DNA from: Entamoeba invadens IP1
Taxonomy: Eukaryota; Evosea; Mastigamoebida; Endamoebidae
Assembly: GCF_000330505.1 (NCBI RefSeq)
Contig: NW_004191832.1
Span: forward strand, 249,309-313,308
DNA length: 64,000 bases
Direction: 5' to 3'
Positions 40,501 through 51,428 of this stretch are shown piece after piece; positions within the stretch are counted from its first letter, which is position 1, and each line of letters begins with the position of its first letter. A model generated the notes under the pieces. That model did no database searches. It was not told the origin of the DNA and was given only the letters and a program-made list of their open reading frames with translations. The position numbers and the translations under genes are program-made.

Positions 40501-43500
40501 TCTCCCCGTATTGTTAACAACTGTTAAACACAATTTGCAATTTCCTTGATCATCAAATCCATTTCCTTCACTACAATAATCACACACAAAACCATCTCCT
40601 CCAAGTTCTGCATTTTGATGACACTGTGAACAACCAGCCATCAAATTACTGCACTGCTCACATATTCCATTGTTTGAGAAAAACCCATATCCACACGAAA
40701 CACAATTCCCATTGTTTACAACGTAATTTCCAATACACTTTTCACAGACAAACTGAGTTGTGTAACCACACTTCTCACATATCGAAGACTCACCAGAGCA
40801 TACTAAACGTTATTTATTCTATTCTGTTTTATTGTCAAAATAACAAACAGCTGCACGTTCCATCTTTCAAAAAGTAACCATTTCCACAGCTCGTGCATGT
40901 GAATCCAGTTGTTGAGCAACTTTCACATCCCGGAATAGACGTCGCACAATCACCACAGCTGTTATCCATTTTTAGAACGTAAGTGTCATTACATTCAATA
41001 CAAATAGCGTTCGATGAACATTCTTTGCAATTGTCTCCACATTTAGAACACCAATTTCCATTTTTAAAGTATCCTTCATCACAATCAGCACACGAATCAT
41101 CAATTTGACTACACTCAGAACAACCAATTTGTGTCGAACAGTCCAAACATCCACCATTGGACAAATAATACTTGTAGAGACATTTCTCACAAACATCTAT
41201 TGAAGTAGGACAACTGTCACAATTAACGTCTTTACATGTTGTACACTTGCCACCAACTGCTTCAATGTTATTTTCACACATTTTGCAACCAGATTCAGTC
41301 GTGGAGCACATCACACACCCACTGATATCCGAACACAAAACACACTTATTTTCAGTGAGAGAGTACCCTTCTTTACATTGTGTACATTTTGCATTCGGAC
41401 ACACAGCACAATTCGTTACAACATTGTTGCACACATCACATGTGCTTCCTTTAAGATAGTAACCAGATAAACACGTCAAACACTTTGCTTCTATTGTTGA
41501 ACACGTTAAACAAGCTGAACTAATAGTGGTACACGCACTGCATACACCATTATTCGGATACCCTATTGTACAATTTGTGCACTTCCCATTTGTGGTACAA
41601 TTTTGACAATTTGTGAGGGTATTGCACTTATTACAGGAAGACGAAGACAAGTAATACCCATCAGAACACGACAAACACACAGTTGGGGAGTCGCATGTTT
41701 TACATGTATTTGATGTTGTATCCAAACACAGATCACAGGCTCCAGTTGTCGAATTCACAAAATAACTTTTTGAATTACAAGTTTTACAAGAGTACTTTGT
41801 TTTGTCACAAGTGTTACAATTAGCAAACGCGGTACCACATGATACACATTTCCCACTTTTTAAAGTGTATGCCTCGGAATTACATTCAATACATACAAAA
41901 TTATTGTTACAAGAAGCACAGTTGGGTGTAATTTCTTGACAAGCTATTTGTTATTAAATGTCCTGTCATTTACAACAATACAAACTTTTACATGAAACTC
42001 CTCCCCCAACAAGACTTTCTTGTTTGTAGCCACTTTTACATGTTAAACACTCGGCTTTAGATTGATTACAAGTTGCACATCCTCCATTAATATTCGCACA
42101 CTCGGAACATGAATTTCCATTAAAGTAAAACCCAACATCACATTTGGTACAAACACCTGATGGGCATTCAACGCATTCAGAAGTAACAGTATCACATGCT
42201 GTCTATTATTCCAATGTTGTGTAAAAATAAAAACAAACCCTTGCATGTCCCCACAGAAAGATAGTATCCCGTGGAATTGCAAACTGAACACACTTTTTCA
42301 TTTGAGTTACAAATGGTGCACCCTTCAATTGAAGAGCATGGTTTACACTCGCCGTTTTCAAGGTAAAACCCAAAAATGCAATTTGTACATTTACTTGACG
42401 AACACTGTAAACAATTTGAATATTGTGTTGCACAGAGATCACATTTAGTATTACTCAAAATGTGATTCGAATCACAAACATCACATGCATAAGTTGTATT
42501 TGAGCACTGTTCACACCCTCCGATATCACACACTTATTGTTATTAAGAACGATAAAAACATTTAACAAACGTTTGCATTGTCCTTCTGACAAAGTGTATC
42601 CAGTCACACATGTTGAACAACTTTCTGCTGACATACACGTGTTGCAGTTGGTAAGCGAACACACTTGACACTCTTTTGTTGTTTGGTCCAAATAATATCG
42701 TGACGAACAACTTGTGCAGCTGTTGTTACTTGCAGCAACACACCCCGACATAATACTAAAATGTACACACCTTCCTTCATATAACAAGTTCTCACTTTTG
42801 CATAGTGTACAAACTTCACCCACGGCAGTTGTACAATTGACCAACTCTATATGTCAAAACTGGGCGTTTAAGAACAGAGAACAAACCAAAACATTTGTTA
42901 TTTTCTAAGTAGTATCCATTCAAACATGAGTAACACTTTTGTTCCAAAGTTGTACTGTAGTTCTGACACGTCGCACAGCCACCTTTTGAACATGGAATAC
43001 ATTCTTCGCCATTTGGGTAATACCCAAGTGCGCAAGCGACACAGACATCAATTTGAAGTGATGTGTTATAAATACACTGAGTGCATTTGTCAACATATTG
43101 TTGACATGAAACACAGACATTTTCAAGTTTTAAGTCACCGGTGCATGAACTCTGTTCCTCTGTTTGTTACTTAAAGAATTGTGTTGAAACCAACAAACCA
43201 ACATATACTCCTTTGCCTGTATCGGTTCCTAAATTCATTGAAGTTTCTTTGAAACACCACCCACCAATCAGATGATATCCTGAAACACATTTGGTGCATC
43301 GGGAGTATGCAGACGTTTGACAATTATTTAATGAATTAAGCAAACAATTTCCATCATAATTTTTGATGTAGTAATCTTCACAGTCGACACATTTCCCAGT
43401 TGTGTCACACCCCAAGTTTCCACAATTTAAACATTGAGCACAATTCGTGCCATTTTTGAAGTAACCGGGTTTACATGTTGTACATGTTATTGGAGTGCCA

Positions 43501-44934
43501 GTTTTACACACAGAACATCCGACAATTGCATCTTCACATGCAAGACATTTGTTTTGGGTTTGTGCATATGAACGAAAATACCCACTCAGACAACTATTTG
43601 CAGAACAACTACCTGTTGAACACCCTGTGCAATTGTATTCTTTGACGCATGATAAACAATAAAAAAGTGTTGGAGATGCATTAGTAAAGTCTTGGTCTAA
43701 ACGATAGTTTGTATTACTACAAGAATTACACACACCACGTTCTGTATTACAGACACAATTTGGTTCAGAACATGCTTTGTGTTATTTAAATGAATTCAAA
43801 TGAATAGAAAACAAACCTGGGCATAATCCAGACGCTGTCATTTCTAAATCGTTTCTACATGTCAAACACTTTTCCTTAGTACAGGACCCACACCCATACC
43901 AAATATCCAAACAACTGAATATATTTCCATTTTCATCAACAGAGTATCCATCAGCTGTCTGTGTACAATCTGTGGCGTTCCATTCAACACATGAATTATC
44001 AGGAGCAAATACCGTCTTGACTTGTTGTGAGATGGATAAAACAAATTAACAACAAACGGATACAAACACCGTCACGAAGGACATAACTGCTCAAACATTC
44101 TGTACAACTCGTTTTTGTACAACTTTTACAAGAATTAAATATTCCAGAACAACCTTCTTGTTACAAATATCGTCTTAAGAAAAGAAACAAACTTGTACAT
44201 ACACCATTGAAGAGAGATAACCTTGTGCTACAACCAAGGCACCTTGATGAGTCACATGAGATACAATTTGTGTCATACACTGAACAATCTAACAATTAGT
44301 AATTATATTAAAACTATACAACAAACTATAACAACGCTTATTGTAAATATACAAATCTCCACAATTGGAACAACCAGATAAATCACAGCTCTGGCAATGA
44401 GTACCAAATTTGGATATACATGCTATTTGTCATTTCATGTTATGTGATTTAAGAACAACAAACTTTCACACCCAACTTCAGTTGGGACATATCCATCTCC
44501 ACACTTTTCACACCCCCTTGTTGAACACTCCAAACACGTTCCAACGGTGTATAGAGTTGTACACTCTTATTGTTAATTATAATTAAACTATAGTATAACA
44601 AACTAGTACATGTTTTTTCTAAGTTGAGCATGTAGCCACTCGAACACACTGAACAAGCACTCGCACTGGAACATGTGCCACATCCAGTTCCACATGATTT
44701 GCAAGAGAGTACCCCTTTACTATCTGAAACTTGATAAAACCCGTTATTACAAATAACACAAGACTCATACTTTGTTGGTGGGTATGTGTCGTAGTCATAC
44801 TCAATGGAACAACTTTTACACCCCAAACCTCCACATTCAGTCGTTATTATTGCAGTTTTTGTTGTACTTGTTGTTGTAAAATGTGTTGTTAGTCCCACTG
44901 ACACTAAAATCAAAAGAAGGTGTTGCACTTTCAT
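37564..44934 (-). CDS. Transmembrane receptor kinase with giant CXXC-rich ectodomain (Entamoeba TMK family), 13 exons
   Basis: Exons: 44934-44604, 44565-44464, 44422-44327, 44288-44193, 44156-44058, 44020-43817, 43774-43199, 43159-42887, 42846-42571, 42532-42239, 42198-41986, 41943-40849 and 40802-37564. They total 6894 bases, 2297 residues. A signal peptide (MKVQHLLLILVSVGL) leads a roughly 1830-residue ectodomain built of CXXC/CXC modules. One membrane span follows near residue 1850 (GVPVIVVVLVILIILTVA), then a beta-sandwich-like juxtamembrane region and a kinase domain from about 2030. The kinase has GEGSFG, VAIKK, HRDIKPDN, DFGS and APE, so it looks active, of the TKL/Ser-Thr type. Family members sense extracellular cues in growth and phagocytosis. 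All 12 introns are 36-46 bases and phase 1. Confidence 0.92.
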
Positions 44935-45404
44935 TTGACAAATAAAGATCTAAACATTTTGACTAACATTTTTAAACTGATTTTATTAAATAGAATTGTA
45001 ATTTTTTGAACAATAAATACTTCCTTTGATTATAAAATTTGTTGTTTTTTATTATAGAAACTTGTTTTAAAACATACATTTCATTAATTTTTAAAATGTT
45101 GTTCAGTAACTGAACAACATTTTTTAAATTTTTATTTTGATTATTTCAAAAGATTTTTTTAAAATAAAACATCGAATAGGTTCAAATACAGTCTGTCTAT
45201 AAAAGTTATATTGATCATTTTAATTTAAAATTTTTAAACCATAAAAATGAATATTTCAAGAAGCTTTCCCAAAAATCCATTTTAATTGTTTCGGGTTTTT
45301 TCCATATTTTACCCAATGCCCATTGTTTATATAAAATTAAAGCTATTGTGTCCACCAGATGAAGTTTGGGGACTGACTTTATAATAATAATCACAGAACA
45401 ACAA
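44935..45404. other. Upstream region of the receptor kinase, with a hairpin
   Basis: AT-rich. Contains a perfect 15 bp inverted repeat with a single-base centre at 45093-45123 (arms AAAATGTTGTTCAGT). No gene recognised. Confidence 0.5.
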
Positions 45405-45739
45405 TTATATTGATATAAATATAATTATAAGTGACGCTGAAATAAAAAAGAGCATTAGCGAAACTATTCCAAATATTCTTGCTTTATTATCTTAAGTTTT
45501 ATTCATCACAATAATAAAAGCGCAAAGCCAAGGGATGATTAAAACAAAACCAAGTGCAAATAGTATCCACACCAATTTAATATTGTTTAATTCTTGTTCT
45601 GGACTATACTGTTCTTGTTGAGATTGAGGCACAAATATATAAGTTGGACATCTCCACTACTGAATGGGTCTTGGTTAACTTCGTTAATTAACTGTTCACA
45701 CTTTCTGTTTTGTTGTTCTTGATGTTGTGTAGTGTTCAT
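45405..45739 (-). pseudogene. Small two-span membrane protein, broken by frameshift and stop
   Basis: An ATG at 45739 opens a Gln-rich frame (MNTTQHQEQQNRKCEQLINE...). Near 45625 the frame must shift by one to continue as TYIFVPQSQQEQYSPEQELN and a membrane span (VWILFALGFVLIIPWLCAF). A TAA at 45492-45494 then interrupts, and the same frame continues as DNKARIFGIVSLMLFFISAS, a second span, to a final stop at 45405. The intact pattern (Gln/Tyr-rich head, two spans, D-ARxxG between them) looks like a small Entamoeba membrane-protein family. With both a frameshift and a nonsense codon it is a pseudogene. Confidence 0.6.
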
Positions 45740-46058
45740 TCTATTTTGTTCTCAAAATGTAACAATCAATTTAAATACCAAATAGACATTCCTCTTTATT
45801 TAAATCCATAATTATTTTAATAATCATTTGAAATAAAAATAATATCTATTTTTTATACTATTATGGATTTTACTATATATTATAGTTTATTACTATATTT
45901 TAGTTTTAATTCAAAGAAGAATATGTACTGGATCAGTCTTATGTGTATATCAACTCTTCAATTCAATATGGTCTTGTTCACCATTGAATTTTATAACTTT
46001 TATATCCAATATCAAAGACAATGTATTACGAAAAGAGATAGTTTACAGATTCTGGCTT

Positions 46059-47155
46059 TCACACATCCGTGTCAGCTCTCTTCACAAAGTGTATTCCATC
46101 CCCTGGCACCACTGTTGGTAATATCCAGTCTACCCACCTCTTCCCCATGACTTCGTTGATATTCTCTTTTGCTGTTTTTGAGAACATCGAGACTCTCTAT
46201 TCATCAGTTAAAACCGTTTCAATAGACCAACCAACTTTATTACTATTATTGTAGTATTATTATAGTAATACAAATATACTATTATTTTACTATTGTTATA
46301 GTATTACAAATATAGTATTATTTTGGTATTATTATAGTATTGTAATTAATTTATAGTAATGGTAAAATGTACCAATAAAATATAGTACAAACAAACTGCT
46401 TGTGTTGCTTTGTTTTTCCTAAGTCCTGCCAACTCGATCATTTCTTGACCGGTAGTGTTAATACACAAATGGTAAGTGTGTGTCACTGTTAACATTAAAA
46501 TGCCGAACACCAAAGCGCCTTGGACGACGCCACTAAAAATTCGAATGGGAGCTTTGACTTCGTCCCACCACGTCCCCATTTGGTGGTGTTGTTCAACGAA
46601 ATCCCTCCAAAATCCGTTTGCGTGCCAACAAACGCCCAAAGAGAGCATAAGAGGTGCATACCACAAAAAGAGAATGAAGTACTTGTAATTCTTCTGACCA
46701 ACACACTGACCAATCCATGGACAGTGGTGGTCACGTCGTAAAATGCACTTGCCACACTTTTTGCAATGGTAACTCCGATTGGGACGGAAGGCGTGACACT
46801 CCCCACAGTACTGGGCTGGATATAACATGTCTATTAACTTCTGCTTCTTGTCTACAGAGAGTTGGTACCTCTCCTTTGCATACGTTAACTCTATTTCGGG
46901 GACGTTAGGAAGCCAGTCTAAGGGAGGGTTGCCGGGAGACGTAGAAACTGCTTTATAGAAGGTGTAACACATTAAAAGATAGAGTAAAAAACAAGGAAGA
47001 AAAAGTACCATTCGCAGGGGAGTGATTGGTGGTTGACAAATTTCAAGAAGAAGTGTGGAAAGGCCTAAAATAAATATCAGAAACGCGGCTATGGTCGGGA
47101 AGATAACAGACTGGAACTTGTTGCTTAACTCGACTCGCCGCTGGGACCGCATCAT
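46059..47155 (-). CDS. DHHC palmitoyltransferase (protein S-acyltransferase)
   Basis: Exons 47155-46397 and 46196-46059, phase 0, encode 298 residues. Two membrane spans (residues 15-70) precede the cytosolic Cys-rich DHHC domain: CGEC, RPNRSYHCKKCGKC, then DHHC (Asp142 to Cys145) and PWIGQCVGQKN, all zinc ligands present. Two further spans follow. The spliced exon 2 adds NINEVMGKRW and DWILPTVVPGDGIHF, the usual C-terminal pattern after the last span; without splicing the protein would be truncated. Cys145 accepts palmitate from acyl-CoA and passes it to cysteines of membrane proteins at ER/Golgi or plasma membrane. The 200 base intron (GTTTGT...AATAG) is full of TATTATAG-type repeats. Confidence 0.95.
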
Positions 47156-47446
47156 CGCCTTTTGCTTTTAGAAGTTCATTTCTCAGAGATTCTTATAATT
47201 CAATTAATAGTTACAATTATAATAAATATATCAATAAATTACTATTAAAAAGTGATGAGAAATTTGAAGTGAGGATTCGATGTTTTTAATCAACGCTCGG
47301 ACTTTAAAGTATGACGAATTGATTGGAACGATGAATTACAAAAATTGCAGCGAACAAATCGAAGACAAAGAAGTATTTAAAAGCAAATTGCGTTTGCAAA
47401 ACTTGTTCGTGGGTAATGTTGATAGTGACAGACACAAATTGGAAAA

Positions 47447-48430
47447 TCAGGCCAGTGTAAACTCGGCAGCTTTGATAAGAATTGGAAGTACAATACTGCC
47501 GACACAGACAATAATAACAAAGATGATCATACACGAGCAGATGATATAAAACGCTTTTTTGAACCTTCCTTTCTTCGTCAATTTTTTGGATGTCTGAATT
47601 CTGTGGACACTGAGCTGTGTGTACTCTTGGGCAGTTTCGCAATTTTTGCATATGTCGTTGATCATCTCGCCTTGCATCTGTACCAAAATGGCAGCATCAA
47701 CAAATGTTTGTGACAAGTCATCAATGCTTCGTACAATACACAAGATCTCGTCATGACGCGCCTTAATGTAAGCCAGTGTTTTCAAGCCGTCTGTCTTATT
47801 CATTCTCCTTGAGGCTTCTTTGACCAGTTTTGACACAGAAAGTTTCTTCTTAATTTCTTGTTGTGACGGAATAACCTGAACAGTTGAAAGCTCGGGAGGC
47901 AGATTGTTTATTCCCATTTCTTTGATTTGTAATTGATAATTTTCGACCAAATCATTTTTGATGTTATCTTGTGCTTCTCTTGACCCCCTCATTACCCTGA
48001 CAAAAGTTTTAGAAAGTGTTGCTGTGTGATTTTGCCGTATTCTGAGCTCGCTTGGAGTGACTTCCGAAAGTGTCCCATTTGTATAATCAACCTCGTACTG
48101 ATCGTTCTGTTCTTTCAGTTTGGCGATCTTCTTCTCGACCTCTATCCCTTCTTTACACAATGTGCTAACCAACGCTTTCAACTCACCGCCTTCTTTTCCA
48201 ATGTCTCGTTGTTTCATCGATTTTAAAAGCCGTTCGTGTTTGATTTTCAAAAGGGCGGTGTTGTCTTCTACGGTGTTCAACTGCCTCCTAATATCATCAA
48301 CCTCGTCCAAAAAAGTTTGTATTGGAATTGGGAGCTTTTCAGGCTCGCCAACACAAACCACGTCTTTGAGAACTGATGCATTCTCCTCAAAAACTTCGGA
48401 TGCGACTCTTTCAGAATCGACAATTGCCAT
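47447..48430 (-). CDS. Syntaxin-like Qa-SNARE
   Basis: 327 residues from the ATG at 48430. The N-terminal 200 residues form helices resembling the Habc bundle, with a long charged helix (residues 45-110). The SNARE region lies about 215-280: IKARHDEILCIVRSIDDLSQTF, described in pieces, followed by the Qa core ILVQMQGEMINDI containing the central Gln layer, then a basic juxtamembrane stretch (TSKKLTKKGRFKKA). A single C-terminal membrane anchor follows (FYIICSCMIIFVIIVCVGSI). Such proteins pair with Qb, Qc and R-SNAREs to drive vesicle fusion. The compartment cannot be assigned. A plus-strand ORF overlapping its end (47280-47549) is a shadow. Confidence 0.88.
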   Translation of the reverse strand: MAIVDSERVASEVFEENASVLKDVVCVGEPEKLPIPIQTFLDEVDDIRRQLNTVEDNTALLKIKHERLLKSMKQRDIGKEGGELKALVSTLCKEGIEVEKKIAKLKEQNDQYEVDYTNGTLSEVTPSELRIRQNHTATLSKTFVRVMRGSREAQDNIKNDLVENYQLQIKEMGINNLPPELSTVQVIPSQQEIKKKLSVSKLVKEASRRMNKTDGLKTLAYIKARHDEILCIVRSIDDLSQTFVDAAILVQMQGEMINDICKNCETAQEYTQLSVHRIQTSKKLTKKGRFKKAFYIICSCMIIFVIIVCVGSIVLPILIKAAEFTLA

Positions 48431-48914
48431 TGTTATAACGAAGTACTTTACCTCTCTATTCTGCCCTTAAGCACTCTCCCTTTCCAGCAAACTTCTCATT
48501 TTTTGAATCTTTTTTTTATGTTCTGCAAATTAAAAATATAATTTATTTTACTATTTAATTAATTTAAAAAATATTATATCAAAATTTAATCATAAATAAA
48601 ACTACTATTTATAGTTAATACTTTATATAATAATATATTAATTAATAATTTTATTGTTATAAATTCAGTTATTCATTATATTAATAATTTCCTAATACTA
48701 ATTTAACTTCAAAAAAAGATTCTTTGTACTCGTTTTTTTACCATAATTAAATTATACTCAAAAATAAATTATAATACAACTAACATTATAATACAAGATA
48801 CCAATATTTTCAAATAAACCATAAATTAATTATTAATTACTTAATTAATATAGTACAATACCATACACTAGTAGTTGTGAAGAACTTCAAAACATTCCTT
48901 TGAACTGCAAATCA
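48431..48914. other. Intergenic spacer between divergent genes
   Basis: AT-rich, shared upstream region of the syntaxin and mannose-1-phosphate guanylyltransferase genes. No ORF or repeat recognised. Confidence 0.35.
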
Positions 48915-50003
48915 ATGCAATCGCATCGCTACTGTGTAATAATGGCTGGTGGGGTCGGTTCCCGTTTTTGGCCGATATCACGTGAGGACAAACCCAAACA
49001 GTTTATAGACATCATGGGTGTTGGCCGGACCTTTCTTCAGCAGACCTTTGATCGTTTAAAGCCTTTAATCTCAGACGATCACTTTGTTGTTGTGACGTCT
49101 CATCACTACAAAGACCTTGTTTCCTCGCAACTTCCTTCCATTCCACAAGAGAACATTTTATGTGAACCGTTTCGACGGAACACTGGGCCATGTGTCTGTT
49201 ATGCTGCGTATTGGATTCATTCTCGTGACCCCAAAGGAGTGATGATAGTCGCTCCATCAGACCATTTAATTGTGGACGCGTCCAAATTTGTCGAAGTAGT
49301 TGACTCTGCACTGAGTTTTGTCGAGACAAATCCAAACAAATTGGTGACCCTTGGAATGACTCCAACGCGGCCGGAGACGGGATACGGGTACATCAATTAC
49401 TCCACCGAGACTCTTCCAAATGATATGAGTGACTTCAAAGTCAAGAAAGTGGTTCAGTTTGTCGAGAAGCCGACATTAGAACGAGCGTTGGAGTATTTAG
49501 GGCAAGGGACGTATGCGTGGAATGCGGGGATCTTCTTGTGGAGTAGTTCTGGGATCATTTCCGAGATGAAGAAGTATGCTCCCGACATCTGCGTGTGTTT
49601 CGATGAGATGCAGAAGTACTTTAAGACTGCCGAAGAGGTCGCTCGAGCTGATCGAGCGTATGAGAAGTGTCCGTCGATATCTATTGATTACGCCGTGATG
49701 GAAAAGAGTCAAGAAGTCTGTGTCATCTGTGCCGAATTTGGTTGGAGTGATGTTGGGACGTGGGGGTCTTTGTATTCATTAAAAGAGAAGGATGCGAGTG
49801 GAAATGTGAGTGATGGTGCAGTGATGTATGACTGCAAGAATTGTATAGTTCATAAAGATCTTAAAAAGTACGTTGTTGTCGAAGGACTGAATGATTATAT
49901 AGTTGCAGATACTAATGACGCACTCCTCGTGTGCTCTCTCAAAAATGAACAAAAAATTCGAGATTTTGTCAATGACGCCAAAAAGAATGGTGGGGTCGTT
50001 TAA
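48915..50003 (+). CDS. Mannose-1-phosphate guanylyltransferase (GDP-mannose pyrophosphorylase), bacterial ManC-like
   Basis: 362 residues from the ATG at 48915; a TTG five codons earlier is ignored. The nucleotidyltransferase signature is VIMAGGVGSRFWPISREDKPKQF, described in pieces: AGGxGxRxWP and the catalytic Lys of KPKQF. Further landmarks are EPFRRNTGPC, APSDHLI, GYGYI, FVEKP, YAWNAGIFLW, SIDYAVMEK and FGWSDVGTW. FVEKP and NAGIF belong to the mannose-1-phosphate binding site. The enzyme makes GDP-mannose from GTP and mannose-1-phosphate for N-glycans, GPI anchors and surface lipophosphoglycan. The RFWPxSR-xxPKQF form and W-D-V-G-T-W ending match bacterial ManC/ManC1 enzymes rather than eukaryotic GMPPB, and there is no C-terminal beta-helix or isomerase domain. 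Confidence 0.93.
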   Translation: MQSHRYCVIMAGGVGSRFWPISREDKPKQFIDIMGVGRTFLQQTFDRLKPLISDDHFVVVTSHHYKDLVSSQLPSIPQENILCEPFRRNTGPCVCYAAYWIHSRDPKGVMIVAPSDHLIVDASKFVEVVDSALSFVETNPNKLVTLGMTPTRPETGYGYINYSTETLPNDMSDFKVKKVVQFVEKPTLERALEYLGQGTYAWNAGIFLWSSSGIISEMKKYAPDICVCFDEMQKYFKTAEEVARADRAYEKCPSISIDYAVMEKSQEVCVICAEFGWSDVGTWGSLYSLKEKDASGNVSDGAVMYDCKNCIVHKDLKKYVVVEGLNDYIVADTNDALLVCSLKNEQKIRDFVNDAKKNGGVV

Positions 50004-50886
50004 ATCATCGGTTTAGTAAAATGTATGAGAAATTTAATTATTATTATTATTATAATTATTAGAAAAGTGTTTTTTTTGAATAACTAGAAGATACTATTAT
50101 AATATTATAATATAGTATTATTGTAACAATTCTATTTTTTATTAAGAGTTAACTAGATGAAAATTTTACTTGTTGTTATAGAATGAAAAAACTAAACACT
50201 TTCACAACCCAAAACTTTTTTTTAAGAAGAAAAATAAGTAAAAAAGAAATTGTCCAAATCATTTTTTTATTATTTTTATTCCAAAACCCCTTTCTAACCC
50301 AAACCAGCCAATAGTCAGTTTTATTTTACTTAAAATAATTCAAAAATGAGAACTCAATTACCTAAGATTGATCAAAAATAATCTTTTTGGACGAAATTTC
50401 ATATCGCTTTATTGTGTTACAACATTAAATATAAAAACGCTACATCGTCAATCCACTTCATAACAAACAATGTCAAATAGTCACATTAATAAATATGACG
50501 ACAATTTAAACACCAATATCGTTACAATCAAATGACAATATACTTTTTATATAAAAACAACCAAATATATTTTGTCATTAGACCCCATCTTTCTTTCTAA
50601 TGCTTTGTTCTTGTTTAACACAAATAAACTCATTCATGTTTATTTGTGTGACTATAAAATATACAATTCAAATTTGAGTTGATAAAAAAAATAAATAAAA
50701 ATTTTCAAAAATTTGTTTTGTGTATGAAGGCAAAAAAAGGGTTTAGGTAAAAGAAAAAAATAAAAACTTATTATTATTACGTTTCTGTTTGGGACGTGTT
50801 AATGAAAAAATTATTTTATAAAAGAGAAGAACTACACATTATTAATAATAGTATTATAAATTATAATAAAAATTGGTGAAGATGAT
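50004..50886. other. Long intergenic region with a hairpin
   Basis: 880 bases, AT-rich. Contains a perfect 12 bp inverted repeat with an 8 base loop at 50618-50649 (arms ACACAAATAAAC). No ORF above 60 codons and no recognisable RNA gene. Confidence 0.4.
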
Positions 50887-51120
50887 TTAATCAAATTGAG
50901 AAAGCGCCAATTTTTGAGGAGGTATGGTAATTGGCACCTGATTCACGATAAATTCCAATTGCTTCTCTAACGTATTCACCCTCCCTTGAAGAGTATCAAC
51001 TGTATTTTCTAACACAGCTACGCGTCTGTGGTCTTCCTCGGCTTCATTTAAAACAGTAGTAAGATCTGATACAACAACTTTCATTCTTGTATAAGAATCA
51101 TCAACGCTTTGTTTCTCCAT
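50887..51120 (-). CDS. Small coiled-coil protein
   Basis: 77 residues. Almost the whole chain is one helix with regular hydrophobic heptads (VVVSDLTTVLNEA, then VAVLENTVDTLQGRVNTLEKQLEFI), followed by a short Pro-containing tail (VPITIPPQKLALSQFD). It has the size and shape of small subunits of BLOC/BORC, prefoldin-like or tethering complexes, but no signature picks one. The regular heptads and normal codon use support a real gene. Single exon. Confidence 0.65.
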   Translation of the reverse strand: MEKQSVDDSYTRMKVVVSDLTTVLNEAEEDHRRVAVLENTVDTLQGRVNTLEKQLEFIVNQVPITIPPQKLALSQFD

Positions 51121-51428
51121 TAAATTTTTAGCTTTTGTACCACTCTTTTTATGTCAACTTCTCACTTTGAGATTGTGACTTTCTTTGTCTTTTTCAGATT
51201 GAAGTGGTTTTTATAGTATATTTTTATAACTTATAATATAATTCAATTGAACTATATTTTATTAGAATTCATAACACATCAAATTGTTCGCTTCAATATT
51301 TTTTATTTTAGAAAAGTAATTATAATTATATTAAACATATAGTAATCATCTCATTTCATCACTTTATCGAATGAGATTGAAAACTTTCGAATGCGTGGGT
51401 ATTTAGGGATGGAAAATGGGAAAATAGC
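51121..51428. other. Intergenic spacer between divergent genes
   Basis: AT-rich; shared upstream region. Nothing recognised. Confidence 0.35.

Noticed and set aside
46200..46350. Tandem TATTATAG-like repeats as a satellite or CRISPR-like array
   Set aside because: Irregular spacing, no unique spacers, and wholly inside the DHHC intron.
47280..47549. Plus-strand ORF of 89 codons downstream of the DHHC gene
   Set aside because: About a third lies over the syntaxin C-terminus on the other strand; it shows no domain and looks like a shadow.
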